64,000 bases of DNA from Oribacterium sp. P6A1 (GTDB lineage Bacteria > Bacillota > Clostridia > Lachnospirales > Lachnospiraceae): contig NZ_JNKO01000016.1 in assembly GCF_000702885.1 (NCBI RefSeq), positions 1-64,000 of the forward strand. The letters are read 5' to 3'. The notes under the pieces were generated by a model. It did not search any database. It had not been told where the DNA came from and saw only the letters and a list, made by a program, of their open reading frames with translations. The number at the start of each line of letters is the position of its first letter. The first letter of the stretch is position 1. The position numbers and the translations under genes are program-made. Positions 35,097-45,736 of this stretch are shown here, piece after piece.

Positions 35097-37763
35097 ATGA
35101 GTAAAGTAAAGAATCCGACAATTGTAAAGGATATGGAAACACTTGAAGCAAAGATTCAGGTGGTTCGTGAAGCACAGGAGAAGTACTCCACTTACAGTCA
35201 GGAGCAGGTAGATAAGATATTTAACGCAGCAGCTACAGCTGCAAATCAGATGCGTATACAGCTTGCCCAGATGGCTGTTGAAGAGACAGGAATGGGAGTT
35301 GTAGAGGATAAGGTCATCAAGAACAACTACGCAGCTGAGTATATTTATAACAAGTATAAGAATGTTCAGACCTGCGGAGTTATCGATGAGGATCCGGCAT
35401 TCGGAACAAAGACAGTTGCCGAGCCTCTGGGACTTATCGCAGCCGTAATTCCTACTACAAACCCTACATCTACAGCGATTTTCAAGACATTGCTCTGCTT
35501 AAAGACAAGAAACGGTATCATCATCAGTCCGCACCCAAGAGCCAAGAAGTGTACAAGCCTTGCAGCCAAAATCGTACTTGATGCAGCAGTGGCTGCAGGA
35601 GCTCCGGAGAACATCATCGGCTGGATAGATGAGCCTTCACTTGAGATGACATCCGAGATCATGCGTTCGGCTGACTGCATACTTGCAACAGGCGGTCCGG
35701 GAATGGTTAATGCAGCTTATTCCTCAGGTACACCGGCTTTGGGAGTAGGTGCAGGAAACAATCCATGTATCATTGATTCTTCGGCTGACATCCAAATGGC
35801 AGTTTCCTCTATCCTTCATTCAAAGACCTTTGATAACGGTATGATCTGTGCATCAGAGCAGTCTGTGACTGTTGTGGCAGATGTTTACGACAAAGTAAAG
35901 AAGGAATTTGAATTAAGAGGCGCATATTTCCTCAATAAGGAGGAGCGTGAGAAGGTTGGAAAAACCATCATTATCAACGGCTCCCTCAATGCAAAGATAG
36001 TAGGTCAGCCTGCATGGAAGATAGCAGAGCTTGCAGGCGTTAAGATTCCTCATGACAAGAAGGTTATCATCGGAGAGGTATCTGACAATACAAAGGCAGA
36101 GCCTTTTGCACATGAAAAGCTTTCTCCTGTTCTCGGAATGTATAAGGCAAAGGACTTTGATGCAGCTATCAAGAATGCAGAGATCCTTCTTATGGATGGC
36201 GGTCCTGGACACACAGCATCTCTTTTCATAGATCCACGGGAGAATGAAAAGATACATAAGCACGCAGTTGCCATGCATGCCTGCAGAATACTTCACAACA
36301 TGCCGTCTTCTCATGGCGGTATAGGTGATCTTTACAATTTCAAGGTAGCTCCATCTCTTACTTTGGGATGCGGTTCTTACGGCGGAAACTCTGTTTCGGA
36401 AAACGTTGGTATCAAGCATCTTTTGAATTACAAGACAGTTGCAGAGAGGAGAGAGAACATGCTTTGGTTCAGAACACCTGAGAAGGTTTATTTCAAGAAG
36501 GGATGCATGCCTGTTGCTCTTAATGAGCTTAAGGATGTGTATGACAAGAAGAAGGTATTTATCGTAACAGACTCCTTCCTTGATTCGGCAGGATATATAA
36601 AGCCTATTACAGACAAGCTCCATGAGCTGGGAATAGATTATCGTGTATTCTCACATGTACAGCCGGATCCTACCCTTGCAAATGCTGTAGAGGGTGCTGA
36701 GCAGATGTCACGTTACAATCCTGACACCATCATCGCTTTCGGCGGCGGTTCCGCAATGGACGCAGGAAAGATTATGTGGGTTCTCTATGAGCATCCTGAA
36801 GTAAAGTTTGCTGATATGGCTATGCGCTATATCGATATAAGAAAGAAGGTATACCAGTTCCCCAAGATGGGTACAAAGGCCCTTTTCGTAGCCATCCCTA
36901 CATCATCCGGAACAGGTTCGGAGGTAACGCCTTTCGCAGTTATTACAGATCAGGAGACAGGAACAAAGTATCCTATCACAGACTATGAGCTTCTTCCTAA
37001 TATCGCCATTGTGGATACAGACAACATGATGACACAGCCAAGAGGACTCACAGCAGCATCAGGTATCGATGTACTGGTACATTCTCTTGAGGCATATGCA
37101 AGTATGATGGCAACACCTTATACAGATGGTCTTGCACTTCAGGCAATGAAGAGAGTATTTGATTATCTGCCTACAGCCTATAATGAGCCTACAAACATCA
37201 AGGCACGTGATGAGATGGCCAATGCATCCTGCATGGCAGGTATGGCCTTTGCCAATGCATTCCTGGGAATCTGCCACTCAATGGCCCATAAGCTGGGAGC
37301 ATATCATCACATTCCTCACGGTCTTGCAAACGCTCTGCTTCTCACCGAAGTAATAAGATATAACGCTTCAGAACAGCCTCCAAAGATGGGTACATTCCCA
37401 CAGTATGAGTATCCTCATACACTTAGAAGATATGCTGAATGTGCACGTTTTGTAGGCATTAACGAGGCGGACGACAGGAAGGCTGTAGACAAACTCTGTG
37501 AAAAGATAACTGAACTTAAGAAGACGGTTGGTGTTAAGGAAAGAATTCAGGATTACAATGTAACAGAAGAGGATTTCCTTAAGACTCTTGATGAGATGAG
37601 TGTCAATGCTTTTGATGATCAGTGTACAGGCGCAAACCCTCGTTATCCGTTGATTTCGGATCTCAAGGAAATGTATAAGCTTGCTTTCTACGGAAAGAAG
37701 TATGAGAAGAATGAAAAAACTCCTGTGGAAATCATGGATTGTGTAAAGGAATACACTGAGTAA
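35097..37763 (+). CDS. adhE: Bifunctional acetaldehyde-CoA/alcohol dehydrogenase AdhE
   Basis: 888 aa fused enzyme reducing acetyl-CoA to acetaldehyde and then ethanol, recycling NADH during fermentation. The N-terminal aldehyde dehydrogenase has its catalytic cysteine in GMICASEQS (Cys251). The C-terminal iron alcohol dehydrogenase begins near 455, with AFGGGSAMDAGK, TSSGTGSEVTPF, and the metal-binding histidines in CHSMAHKLGAYHHIPHG. The length is normal; AdhE usually forms spirosomes. The start is the ATG at 35097, 6 nt after AAGAGGA. The strong promoter under tandem palindromes suggests redox control by Rex. Confidence 0.96.
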   Translation: MSKVKNPTIVKDMETLEAKIQVVREAQEKYSTYSQEQVDKIFNAAATAANQMRIQLAQMAVEETGMGVVEDKVIKNNYAAEYIYNKYKNVQTCGVIDEDPAFGTKTVAEPLGLIAAVIPTTNPTSTAIFKTLLCLKTRNGIIISPHPRAKKCTSLAAKIVLDAAVAAGAPENIIGWIDEPSLEMTSEIMRSADCILATGGPGMVNAAYSSGTPALGVGAGNNPCIIDSSADIQMAVSSILHSKTFDNGMICASEQSVTVVADVYDKVKKEFELRGAYFLNKEEREKVGKTIIINGSLNAKIVGQPAWKIAELAGVKIPHDKKVIIGEVSDNTKAEPFAHEKLSPVLGMYKAKDFDAAIKNAEILLMDGGPGHTASLFIDPRENEKIHKHAVAMHACRILHNMPSSHGGIGDLYNFKVAPSLTLGCGSYGGNSVSENVGIKHLLNYKTVAERRENMLWFRTPEKVYFKKGCMPVALNELKDVYDKKKVFIVTDSFLDSAGYIKPITDKLHELGIDYRVFSHVQPDPTLANAVEGAEQMSRYNPDTIIAFGGGSAMDAGKIMWVLYEHPEVKFADMAMRYIDIRKKVYQFPKMGTKALFVAIPTSSGTGSEVTPFAVITDQETGTKYPITDYELLPNIAIVDTDNMMTQPRGLTAASGIDVLVHSLEAYASMMATPYTDGLALQAMKRVFDYLPTAYNEPTNIKARDEMANASCMAGMAFANAFLGICHSMAHKLGAYHHIPHGLANALLLTEVIRYNASEQPPKMGTFPQYEYPHTLRRYAECARFVGINEADDRKAVDKLCEKITELKKTVGVKERIQDYNVTEEDFLKTLDEMSVNAFDDQCTGANPRYPLISDLKEMYKLAFYGKKYEKNEKTPVEIMDCVKEYTE

Positions 37764-37869
37764 GATCTGAAATGTGACCAGGATAGTTAATATCTGTGAC
37801 CCTCGGATGATAGAATAGAGACAACAGAATCTTTTAAAAAACGTGAACCTTGTGGCAGCAAGTTCATAT

Positions 37870-37920
37870 AAAAGAAGAGGTGGGAGTCCATAGGGCTTTC
37901 ACTTCTTCTTTTGCTTTTTA
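37870..37920 (+). terminator. Terminator of adhE
   Basis: AAAAGAAGAGGTG (37870-37882) pairs with CACTTCTTCTTTT (37900-37912) with one wobble, then GCTTTTTA. A second hairpin (GTGAACCTTG with CAAGTTCAT) precedes it around 37840-37868. Confidence 0.75.
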
Positions 37921-38041
37921 ATCTGAGCAGCAACTTCATAAGAGAATATATAAATAAAAAGCAGACGTATGTCTGAAGAGATATATCAAATGGGCATATC
38001 TAATATTTTATATTTACTCAAAAGTTATGACGTGATATAGT

Positions 38042-39494
<1,453 letters not shown>

Positions 39495-39603
39495 GTGATT
39501 GCATTTAATAAGTGGTTATAGTAAGATACGGGAGTCAGGTGGGCATCCACCTGACTTTCGTTGGTTTAACACAGAGGTTTGCATAGACAGTAAAGAGGTA
39601 TTC

Positions 39604-40506
39604 ATGCATAAATTTCTGAGAACAATCGGATTTTCAAAAATTCAAACAGACATGCAGCTGGAACCGCTGATAGAACGTGCTGTAAATGAAAAGAATAAGA
39701 CATTGGTAATAAACGGCACAGATGGTTCGGTGATCGAACAGTATCAGCTGCCGGTAGCTCCTTCCATGGGCATAGCTGTTGTGGGTGAGAGGACAGCTGA
39801 TGGTGTATTTCACAGGAATTACTATTTCCCGTATATGAGATCCTATGACGGAACCCTGACAGAGGCAGGGTCTGTGGAAAGGCATCTTGAGAAAGAGACC
39901 TATGCGGGAGTTCTTGAGGATTTCAGATCCGGTATAACACTTATTTTCTATCTGACCAATTCGGTTCAGCTCAGAGAGCTTGTAAAGATGCAGATGCATG
40001 TGAAAGCCCGTCAGGCATTCCTTACAGGTCTTGCAAGCGAGGGCAAGATACTTCTTCCTATAGAAAAGAAGGAGGATGTGGAGACCCGCAAGAGTAAAAG
40101 TAATGAACGCAGAAGCCTGGTTGAAGCGGCCCGTCAGGGTGATCAGGAGGCTATCAATACACTTACAGAGACAGATATCAACATGTACAATGAGGCCCAG
40201 CATCGTCTCTTGACTGAGGATCTGTACAGCATAGTGGAAACAAGCTTTATGCCTACGGGTGTAGAGTGCGATATTTATTCCATACTTGGTGAGATCGTAT
40301 CCCTGAGGGTGAAGGAAAATGTTTACACCCATGAGAATGTGGTGGATATGAAGATAAACTGCAATGACTGTATCTTCCATGTTGCCATCAATGAATCCGA
40401 CCTTGAAGGTGTTCCCGCGGTAGGAAGAAGATTCAAGGGCAAGATATGGATGCAGGGAAATCTTGAATTTGTGGATGAAGATAAAGATAAAGATAATGAA
40501 GAATAG
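39604..40506 (+). CDS. DUF3881 family protein
   Basis: 300 aa protein matching a family I know only from Lachnospiraceae-type genomes (DUF3881), starting MHKFLRTIGFSKIQT. It is predicted soluble and cytoplasmic. It has an alternating acidic/basic middle (KKEDVETRKSKSNERRS), LTETDINMYNEAQHRLLTEDLYSIVETSFMPTGVECDIYSILG, and an Asp/Lys repeat end (DEDKDKDNEE). The function is unknown, and no enzyme motif is seen. I start at the ATG at 39604 with AAGAGGT upstream. The frame is open back to 39499, but that part is not protein-like. A terminator follows. Confidence 0.72.
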   Translation: MHKFLRTIGFSKIQTDMQLEPLIERAVNEKNKTLVINGTDGSVIEQYQLPVAPSMGIAVVGERTADGVFHRNYYFPYMRSYDGTLTEAGSVERHLEKETYAGVLEDFRSGITLIFYLTNSVQLRELVKMQMHVKARQAFLTGLASEGKILLPIEKKEDVETRKSKSNERRSLVEAARQGDQEAINTLTETDINMYNEAQHRLLTEDLYSIVETSFMPTGVECDIYSILGEIVSLRVKENVYTHENVVDMKINCNDCIFHVAINESDLEGVPAVGRRFKGKIWMQGNLEFVDEDKDKDNEE

Positions 40507-40552
40507 ATCCGGGGATTCGGAAGAATACATAAGATTTATTTTTTGATATAAA

Positions 40553-40633
40553 CAACAGCTTTAGGAGTGATATGCAGTTTTTTTACAGTCATCGTAAAGA
40601 TACTGCAAACTGCTCCGAAAGCTGTTTTTTTAT
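40553..40633 (+). terminator. Long branched terminator after DUF3881 gene
   Basis: AACAGCTTT (40554-40562) pairs with AAAGCTGTT (40618-40626), with GGAG/CTCC and GCAGT/ACTGC nested, then a T-tract. Confidence 0.75.
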
Positions 40634-40657
40634 CGTGATTGATTTAATGATTTATCA

Positions 40658-40686
40658 TTGCATTGAGCTAAAGCGTTTTGTATAAT
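40658..40686 (+). promoter_or_regulatory. Promoter of the amino-acid ABC genes
   Basis: TTGCAT (40658-40663), 17 nt, perfect TATAAT (40681-40686). It leaves a leader of about 105 nt with small hairpins such as GATC-CGGAT-GATC. Confidence 0.65.
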
Positions 40687-40798
40687 CAGAAAAAGTTAGC
40701 GGAAAGATCCGGATGATCTATAGATTCAGTGTTTTCGGCAGATGCTGATCTTTTATAAAGAATAAGGACTTTCAAATATATTTATCGGAGGAATCACT

Positions 40799-41449
40799 GT
40801 GTCAATTTCACAGATTATATTGGAATTATTTAAAGGACTTTTAGTATCGGTTCAGATTTTTGCCATTACGCTGCTTTTCAGCCTTCCTTTCGGACTTGCT
40901 GTGGCTCTGGGGAGGATGTCAAAAAACAGTACCATCAGCAGCATTACCAAGGTATATATTTCAATCATGCGAGGAACGCCGCTTATGCTTCAGCTTTTTG
41001 TGGTATATTACGGTCCCTATTATCTTTTCAATATCAAGCTGAATCCGACATACAGAAATATGGCGGTATATATCGGATTTATAATCAATTATGCAGCATA
41101 TTTTGCAGAAATATACAGATCCGGGATTCAGTCTATGCCTGTGGGGCAGTATGAAGCTGCGGAAATACTGGGCTATAACAAGAGTCAGACGTTTTTCAGC
41201 ATTATCATGCCGCAGGTAATCAAGCGTATACTTCCATCAGTGACCAATGAAGTCATAACTCTGGTAAAGGATACATCCCTGGCGTTCTCTATTTCGGTAA
41301 TGGAAATGTTCACAAAGGCAAAGGCCCTGTCGTCCAGCCAGACTTCAATGACCCCGTTAATAGTGGCAGGCGTTTTCTATTATGTATTCAATTTTATAGT
41401 TGCCTGCATAATGGAAAAAGCAGAGAAAAAACTGGATTATTACAAATAA
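40799..41449 (+). CDS. Polar amino acid ABC transporter permease
   Basis: 216 aa permease of the HisM/GlnP type with about five helices. It has the family block MRGTPLMLQLFVVYYGPYY near 57-75 and the ATPase-contact loop YEAAEILGYNKSQTFFSIIMPQ near 116-137. The start is GTG at 40799 with GGAGG 7 nt upstream; there is no better ATG. It is paired with the ATPase gene 96 nt downstream. No cognate amino-acid-binding protein is nearby, so that must be encoded elsewhere or shared. Confidence 0.9.
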   Translation: MSISQIILELFKGLLVSVQIFAITLLFSLPFGLAVALGRMSKNSTISSITKVYISIMRGTPLMLQLFVVYYGPYYLFNIKLNPTYRNMAVYIGFIINYAAYFAEIYRSGIQSMPVGQYEAAEILGYNKSQTFFSIIMPQVIKRILPSVTNEVITLVKDTSLAFSISVMEMFTKAKALSSSQTSMTPLIVAGVFYYVFNFIVACIMEKAEKKLDYYK

Positions 41450-41545
41450 AAAGGGTATACAGGATTTCTTAATTACGCACGGGGCAATGGTTAATGTCTG
41501 TGCCCCGGACATCGTGACAAATAAAAAATCAGACCGGAGATAGTG

Positions 41546-42310
41546 ATGAATCTGTTAGAAATGAAAAATGTTAAGAAGAACTTTGGAGACCTCCAGGTTC
41601 TCAGAGATATAAGTCTCGAAGTAGAGGAAGGAGAGATCGTTTCCATAATAGGACCTTCAGGTTCGGGAAAGTCCACACTTCTTCGCTGTGCAACACTTTT
41701 GGAAAAAATGGACGCAGGAATTCTTAAGTATGAGGATGTGGTAGTAGCGAAGAACGATCATGACGGAAATGCTGTATATGCAGACAAGAAGACAATAAAG
41801 AAGATAAGATCTGTGTACGGGCTTGTTTTTCAGCAGTTCAATCTTTTTCCACACTGGAATGTACTCAGAAACGTTACGGATGCAGTGATTAAGGTTCAGA
41901 ATAAATCCAAAGCCGAAGCTGAAAAGACAGGTAAGGAGCTTTTGGATAAGATGGGACTTCTTGATAAGGCGGATTATTATCCTTATCAGTTATCGGGAGG
42001 ACAGCAGCAGAGAGTTGCCATAGCAAGAGCTCTTGCACTTAATCCCAAGGTGCTTTTCTTTGATGAGCCAACCAGTGCACTGGATCCGGAGCTTACAGGA
42101 GAAGTACTTAAGGTGATCAAATCACTAAAGGAACTTCATATTGCCATGGTGATAGTTACCCATGAGATGGCCTTTGCGAGGGATATTTCTGATAAGGTTA
42201 TATTTATGGCAGATGGATTTATAGTGGAACAGGGATCTGCAGAGGAAGTATTTAACTCCGAAAATGAAAGAATGAAGCTTTTCCTGGGAAGGTATAAGGA
42301 TATTCTTTAA
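41546..42310 (+). CDS. Polar amino acid ABC transporter ATP-binding protein
   Basis: 254 aa GlnQ-like ATPase. Walker A GPSGSGKST is at 36-44, the Q-loop is in VFQQFNLFPHW, the signature LSGGQQQR follows, and Walker B is VLFFDEPTSALDPE. The H-loop is VTHEM. A short insert (DVVVAKNDHDGNAVYADKK, about 70-90) lengthens the usual region before IRSVYG. GGAGA lies 5 nt before the ATG at 41546; a GTG one codon earlier is possible. It drives the adjacent permease. Confidence 0.93.
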   Translation: MNLLEMKNVKKNFGDLQVLRDISLEVEEGEIVSIIGPSGSGKSTLLRCATLLEKMDAGILKYEDVVVAKNDHDGNAVYADKKTIKKIRSVYGLVFQQFNLFPHWNVLRNVTDAVIKVQNKSKAEAEKTGKELLDKMGLLDKADYYPYQLSGGQQQRVAIARALALNPKVLFFDEPTSALDPELTGEVLKVIKSLKELHIAMVIVTHEMAFARDISDKVIFMADGFIVEQGSAEEVFNSENERMKLFLGRYKDIL

Positions 42311-42312
42311 AA

Positions 42313-42490
42313 TGTGGATAACTTTTTGATTTTTCACCAGGATAATAAGATATAACATGGCGGAAATGTTGATAAAAAACTTAAATCAGCCAGTAATATA
42401 GCCAAAAAGATCTGATTCATTAAGAATCGGGTCTTTTTTATTATAGCTGAGGAAAAACCAATGTGGAAAAGTGTAAAAATCTGTGGATAA
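42313..42490. other. Cluster of DnaA-box-like nonamers
   Basis: TGTGGATAA occurs exactly at 42313-42321 and 42482-42490, with TGTGGAAAA at 42462-42470. All are in the same orientation in an A+T-rich intergenic region. TGTGGATAA is the consensus DnaA box. Confidence 0.5.
42405..42443 (+). terminator. Terminator of the amino-acid ABC genes
   Basis: AAAAGATCTGATTC (42405-42418) pairs with GAATCGGGTCTTTT (42424-42437) using two wobbles, then TTATT. Confidence 0.8.
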
Positions 42491-42657
42491 CTTGAAAAAC
42501 GGTATAAAATTTAATAATTCAATAAAAGTGGATTGATTTAAGATTTTGAATCAAGGCGTACCCTGAAGTTTGTGCAGCGGGGACTTTGTTGTGTAAGTTT
42601 CATAACCAAAAACTATTCCAAAGGTAATATTTTTTTATATAATTTATCTGTAATTAC

Positions 42658-42686
42658 TTGCCACATTTGAAAACCTCGGATATACT
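42658..42686 (+). promoter_or_regulatory. Promoter of phnD-type gene, with inverted repeat over the -10 box
   Basis: TTGCCA (42658-42663), 17 nt, TATACT (42681-42686). AAAACCT (42670-42676) and AGGTTTT (42692-42698) flank the -10 box and may be an operator. Confidence 0.65.
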
Positions 42687-42762
42687 TTCTTAGGTTTTTA
42701 GACAGACAGCACAATAGCTGTAATTTTACGAAGAAGCCTTGGCTTCAATCGAGGAGGAAAAC

Positions 42763-43887
42763 ATGAGAAAATCCATTTCTGTACTTCTTTCCGCTGTTAT
42801 GGCAGCCGCAGCACTTGTAGGATGCGGATCAGGCTCAACAGCAACAACAGCCGCAGCAACAACAGCAGCTGCATCAGAGACAAGCGCTGCAGCAGGAGAG
42901 TCTGCTGAGACTACAGCAGCATCCGCAGATGCTAAGGATGTTGACGTTCTTAATGTTGCATTCGTACCATCACGTGAGCCTGAAGAGATCGTTACTGCCA
43001 CAGAGCCACTTAAGGAGATGATCAAGAAGGAGATGCTTACACTTGGTTATAACATCAAGGATGTAAACATAACTGTAGGTACAAGCTTTGAGGCTGTAGG
43101 TGAGGGTCTTGCCGCAGGAACAATTGACGTTGGATTCATTCCGGGAAACACATATATCCTTTATGATGATGACGCTGAGGTTCTTCTTACAGCAACAAGA
43201 GATGGACTTTCTATCGATAGCGACAGTGCAAAGGACTGGAATGATCAGAAGCCTACAGCTCCTACAGAGAATCAGGTAACATTCTATCGTGCACTTATAG
43301 TTGCAGGCCCTTCAGACGCTGGTAAGGCTGTAGCTGACAAGGTAAACAACGGTGAAGAGCTTACCTGGGAGGATCTTGACGGTCTTAACTGGGGTGTTAT
43401 GGGACCTACATCACCGGCAGGTTATGTATATCCTGCACTTTGGATTCAGAAGAACTTTGGAAAGAACATCACAGATCTTGCACATGTTGTAGAGTGTGAT
43501 TCATACGGTACTGCATTTGCCCGTCTTGCTCAGGGACAGATCGATGTACTTTGCACATATGCAGATGCCCGTCGTGATTATGTTGAGAAGTGGAACAAAG
43601 AGTATTCAATGCAGAATTCCATCTGGGATGATACAAATGTCATCGGTGTAACAGAGGGAATCTACAATGATACTATCTCAGGTTCAAAGGTATCAGCTGT
43701 AATGATGGATGAGGATTTCAAGGCTGCTTTCAAGCAGGCCATGATCAATATCGGAAATACAGAAGAGGGTAAGGAAGTTATCAATATCTACAGCCATAAG
43801 GGTTATGTAGAGGCTCAGGATTCCGATTACGATTCAGCACGTGATGCTCAGAATCTTATCAAGGAACTTCGTCTTGGTCAGAACTGA
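42763..43887 (+). CDS. phnD: Phosphate/phosphite/phosphonate-type ABC substrate-binding lipoprotein
   Basis: 374 aa lipoprotein. The signal ends in LVGCGSGS (Cys near 21), followed by an Ala/Thr/Ser-rich tether (about 22-60) and a PhnD-like domain opening LNVAFVPSREPEEI. It has GTSFEAVGEGLAAGTIDVGFIPGNTYIL, GPTSPAGYVYPALWI and DSYGTAFARLAQGQIDVLCTYADARRDY, which line the ligand cleft in this class. The true ligand may be phosphate esters rather than phosphonates, since no C-P lyase genes are present. The ATG at 42763 lies after GAGGAGG. Confidence 0.88.
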   Translation: MRKSISVLLSAVMAAAALVGCGSGSTATTAAATTAAASETSAAAGESAETTAASADAKDVDVLNVAFVPSREPEEIVTATEPLKEMIKKEMLTLGYNIKDVNITVGTSFEAVGEGLAAGTIDVGFIPGNTYILYDDDAEVLLTATRDGLSIDSDSAKDWNDQKPTAPTENQVTFYRALIVAGPSDAGKAVADKVNNGEELTWEDLDGLNWGVMGPTSPAGYVYPALWIQKNFGKNITDLAHVVECDSYGTAFARLAQGQIDVLCTYADARRDYVEKWNKEYSMQNSIWDDTNVIGVTEGIYNDTISGSKVSAVMMDEDFKAAFKQAMINIGNTEEGKEVINIYSHKGYVEAQDSDYDSARDAQNLIKELRLGQN

Positions 43888-43920
43888 TTAACACGCTGAT
43901 ATAGCGGTACAACAATTTTG

Positions 43921-43963
43921 GAAAGTCCGCTGAATGCCTTGCATTCATGCGGACTTTCTTTTA
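43921..43963 (+). terminator. Strong hairpin between phnD and phnC
   Basis: GAAAGTCCGC-TGAATGC (43921-43937) pairs almost perfectly with GCATTCA-T-GCGGACTTTC (43941-43958), then TTTTA. It probably leaves the binding protein in excess over the membrane complex. Confidence 0.85.
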
Positions 43964-44153
43964 CTCTTAAGATGATGAGACATTTATTGCATACATGAAA
44001 GGCCTATAAACATTTCAGGTTATCTGAAGAGGAACTGAGCCGAAATGCATATTAAATTCAATATTGTATGCGAATGCTTAAGCCATTAAACATTCACATG
44101 AAACATTGAGTTTTGCTCATATATATAATCAAAAACAGGAAAAGGAAAAAGTA

Positions 44154-44906
44154 ATGATTAAGTTTGAAGATGTAGGGAAGAAATATCCTAATGGCTATGA
44201 GGGTCTGAAGCATATAAATCTTGAAATCGGACAGGGAGAGTTTGTAGCAATCATCGGTCTGTCAGGCGCCGGAAAGTCTACATTGATCCGAACCATTAAC
44301 CGTATGCATGATGTTACCAGTGGAAGTCTTACAGTAGACGGAACAGATGTAATGTCACTTTCAGGCAACAGCCTTCGTCGTTTCCGCAGAAAGATCGGTA
44401 TGATCTTCCAGTCATTTAATCTTATTACACGTACTACTGTTATCAGAAATGTTCTTACAGCATTTGTTCCTGACATGCCATGGTATCGTTCTCTTTTCGG
44501 AATTTACAATGAGGAAGAGAAGATGAAAGCCCTTGAGGCACTGGATAAGGTAGGTATCCTTGATAAGGCATTTGTACGTGCTGACCAGTTATCCGGAGGA
44601 CAGCAGCAGAGAGTTGCCCTTGCAAGAACTCTTGCACAGAGCCCTCAGATTATTCTTGCGGATGAGCCTGTAGCAGCCCTTGATCCTGTAACTGCAAATC
44701 AGGTTATGAATGATTTCAAGCGCATTAATCAGGATATGAATATCAGTATCCTCATCAACATCCATCATGTGGATCTGGCTCTTCAGTATTGCACAAGAGT
44801 CATCGGTATCCGTGCAGGTGAGATCGTTTATGACGGACCTTCCGATAAAGTAGATAAGGATATTCTCAATCAGATCTATCAGGGAGGACAGGAGGAAGAG
44901 GTATGA
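44154..44906 (+). CDS. phnC: Phosphonate-type ABC transporter ATP-binding protein
   Basis: 250 aa ATPase. Walker A is GLSGAGKST at 35-43, the signature LSGGQQQRVALAR, and Walker B IILADEPVAALDPV. IRTINRMHDVTSG and RRKIGMIFQSFNLITRTTVI are typical of PhnC. The H-loop is NIHHVDLA. The start is the ATG at 44154 behind AAAGGAAAAAG; the longer frame from 44106 is leader. It overlaps the first permease by 4 nt (ATGA). Confidence 0.92.
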   Translation: MIKFEDVGKKYPNGYEGLKHINLEIGQGEFVAIIGLSGAGKSTLIRTINRMHDVTSGSLTVDGTDVMSLSGNSLRRFRRKIGMIFQSFNLITRTTVIRNVLTAFVPDMPWYRSLFGIYNEEEKMKALEALDKVGILDKAFVRADQLSGGQQQRVALARTLAQSPQIILADEPVAALDPVTANQVMNDFKRINQDMNISILINIHHVDLALQYCTRVIGIRAGEIVYDGPSDKVDKDILNQIYQGGQEEEV

Positions 44907-45724
44907 GTATATACGACAAAATCTTCCCGCCCAAGAAATACACTCTGGACAACGGAAAAGAAGTACAGCAGAAGAGATCAAGAGCACCTATCTACGTGAT
45001 AATTATCCTGATCATGAGCATTGTTTCCATCAATGTAACAGGATTTGATCCCAAGACGCTGGCTACCAGAGGAAATCAGTTCTTCGTAATTCTTAATCGA
45101 ATGTTCCCGCCTGAGCCATCTTACTTTGGTTCTATAGTCACTCCTATACTGGACACTATTAAGATGTCACTTCTTGGCTCTGCCATAGGATCTTTGCTTT
45201 GCCTGCCTTTTGCGATGCTTGCTTCAACAAACGTCTGTAAGAATCGTGTGGTGGTGGCTGCCATGAGACTTATGTTCAGTATAGTACGTACACTGCCTAC
45301 TCTTGTCAGTGCTTTGATTGCAACTTTTGTATTCGGACTGGGAACTATAGCCGGAACAACCGCCATCGCTGTATTCTCCTTTTCATATATCGGAAAGATA
45401 ATGTATGAGGAGATAGAGACTGTTGATATGGGAGCATTTGAGGCAATGGAAGCTATGGGCTTCACAAAAACTATGGCCTTTATTCATGCCATAGTTCCTC
45501 AGGTCATGCCTGCATTTATGTCTAACAGCCTTTATAATTTTGAGGGTAATGTTCGATATGCCGCAATCCTCGGATATGTAGGAGCCGGTGGTATCGGTCT
45601 TATTTTAAATGAGCAGCTTGGATGGAGAGAGTATCCCAATGTTGGAATGATTCTTCTTGTACTGTTCGTTACTGTATTTATCATCGAGTCAGTCAGCCGC
45701 TGGGCTCGTAAGAAGCTTGTTTAA
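44903..45724 (+). CDS. phnE: Phosphonate-type ABC transporter permease 1
   Basis: 273 aa permease of the PhnE family with a basic N-terminus and about six helices. It has SIVRTLPTLVSALIATFVFGLGTIAGT and the ATPase-contact loop EAMEAMGFTKTMAFIHAIVPQVMPAFMSN. The second half ends YVGAGGIGLILNEQLGWREYPNVG, as in PhnE. It is translationally coupled to phnC. It forms a heterodimer with the next permease, since two PhnE genes are present. Confidence 0.9.
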   Translation: MSIYDKIFPPKKYTLDNGKEVQQKRSRAPIYVIIILIMSIVSINVTGFDPKTLATRGNQFFVILNRMFPPEPSYFGSIVTPILDTIKMSLLGSAIGSLLCLPFAMLASTNVCKNRVVVAAMRLMFSIVRTLPTLVSALIATFVFGLGTIAGTTAIAVFSFSYIGKIMYEEIETVDMGAFEAMEAMGFTKTMAFIHAIVPQVMPAFMSNSLYNFEGNVRYAAILGYVGAGGIGLILNEQLGWREYPNVGMILLVLFVTVFIIESVSRWARKKLV

Positions 45725-45736
45725 GGAGGTGCTCAT

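Noticed and set aside
35913-36623. Open frame of 236 codons on the minus strand
   Set aside because: It lies wholly inside adhE, whose protein is a clear full-length match. The translation is Cys/Leu/His-rich and has no ribosome site.
39634-40530. Open frame of 298 codons on the minus strand
   Set aside because: It is antisense to the DUF3881 gene. The plus-strand gene has a good ribosome site and a family-like start.
42311-42762. Chromosomal origin
   Set aside because: There are only two exact DnaA boxes and no dnaA, dnaN or unwinding-element triplets; recorded instead as a box cluster.
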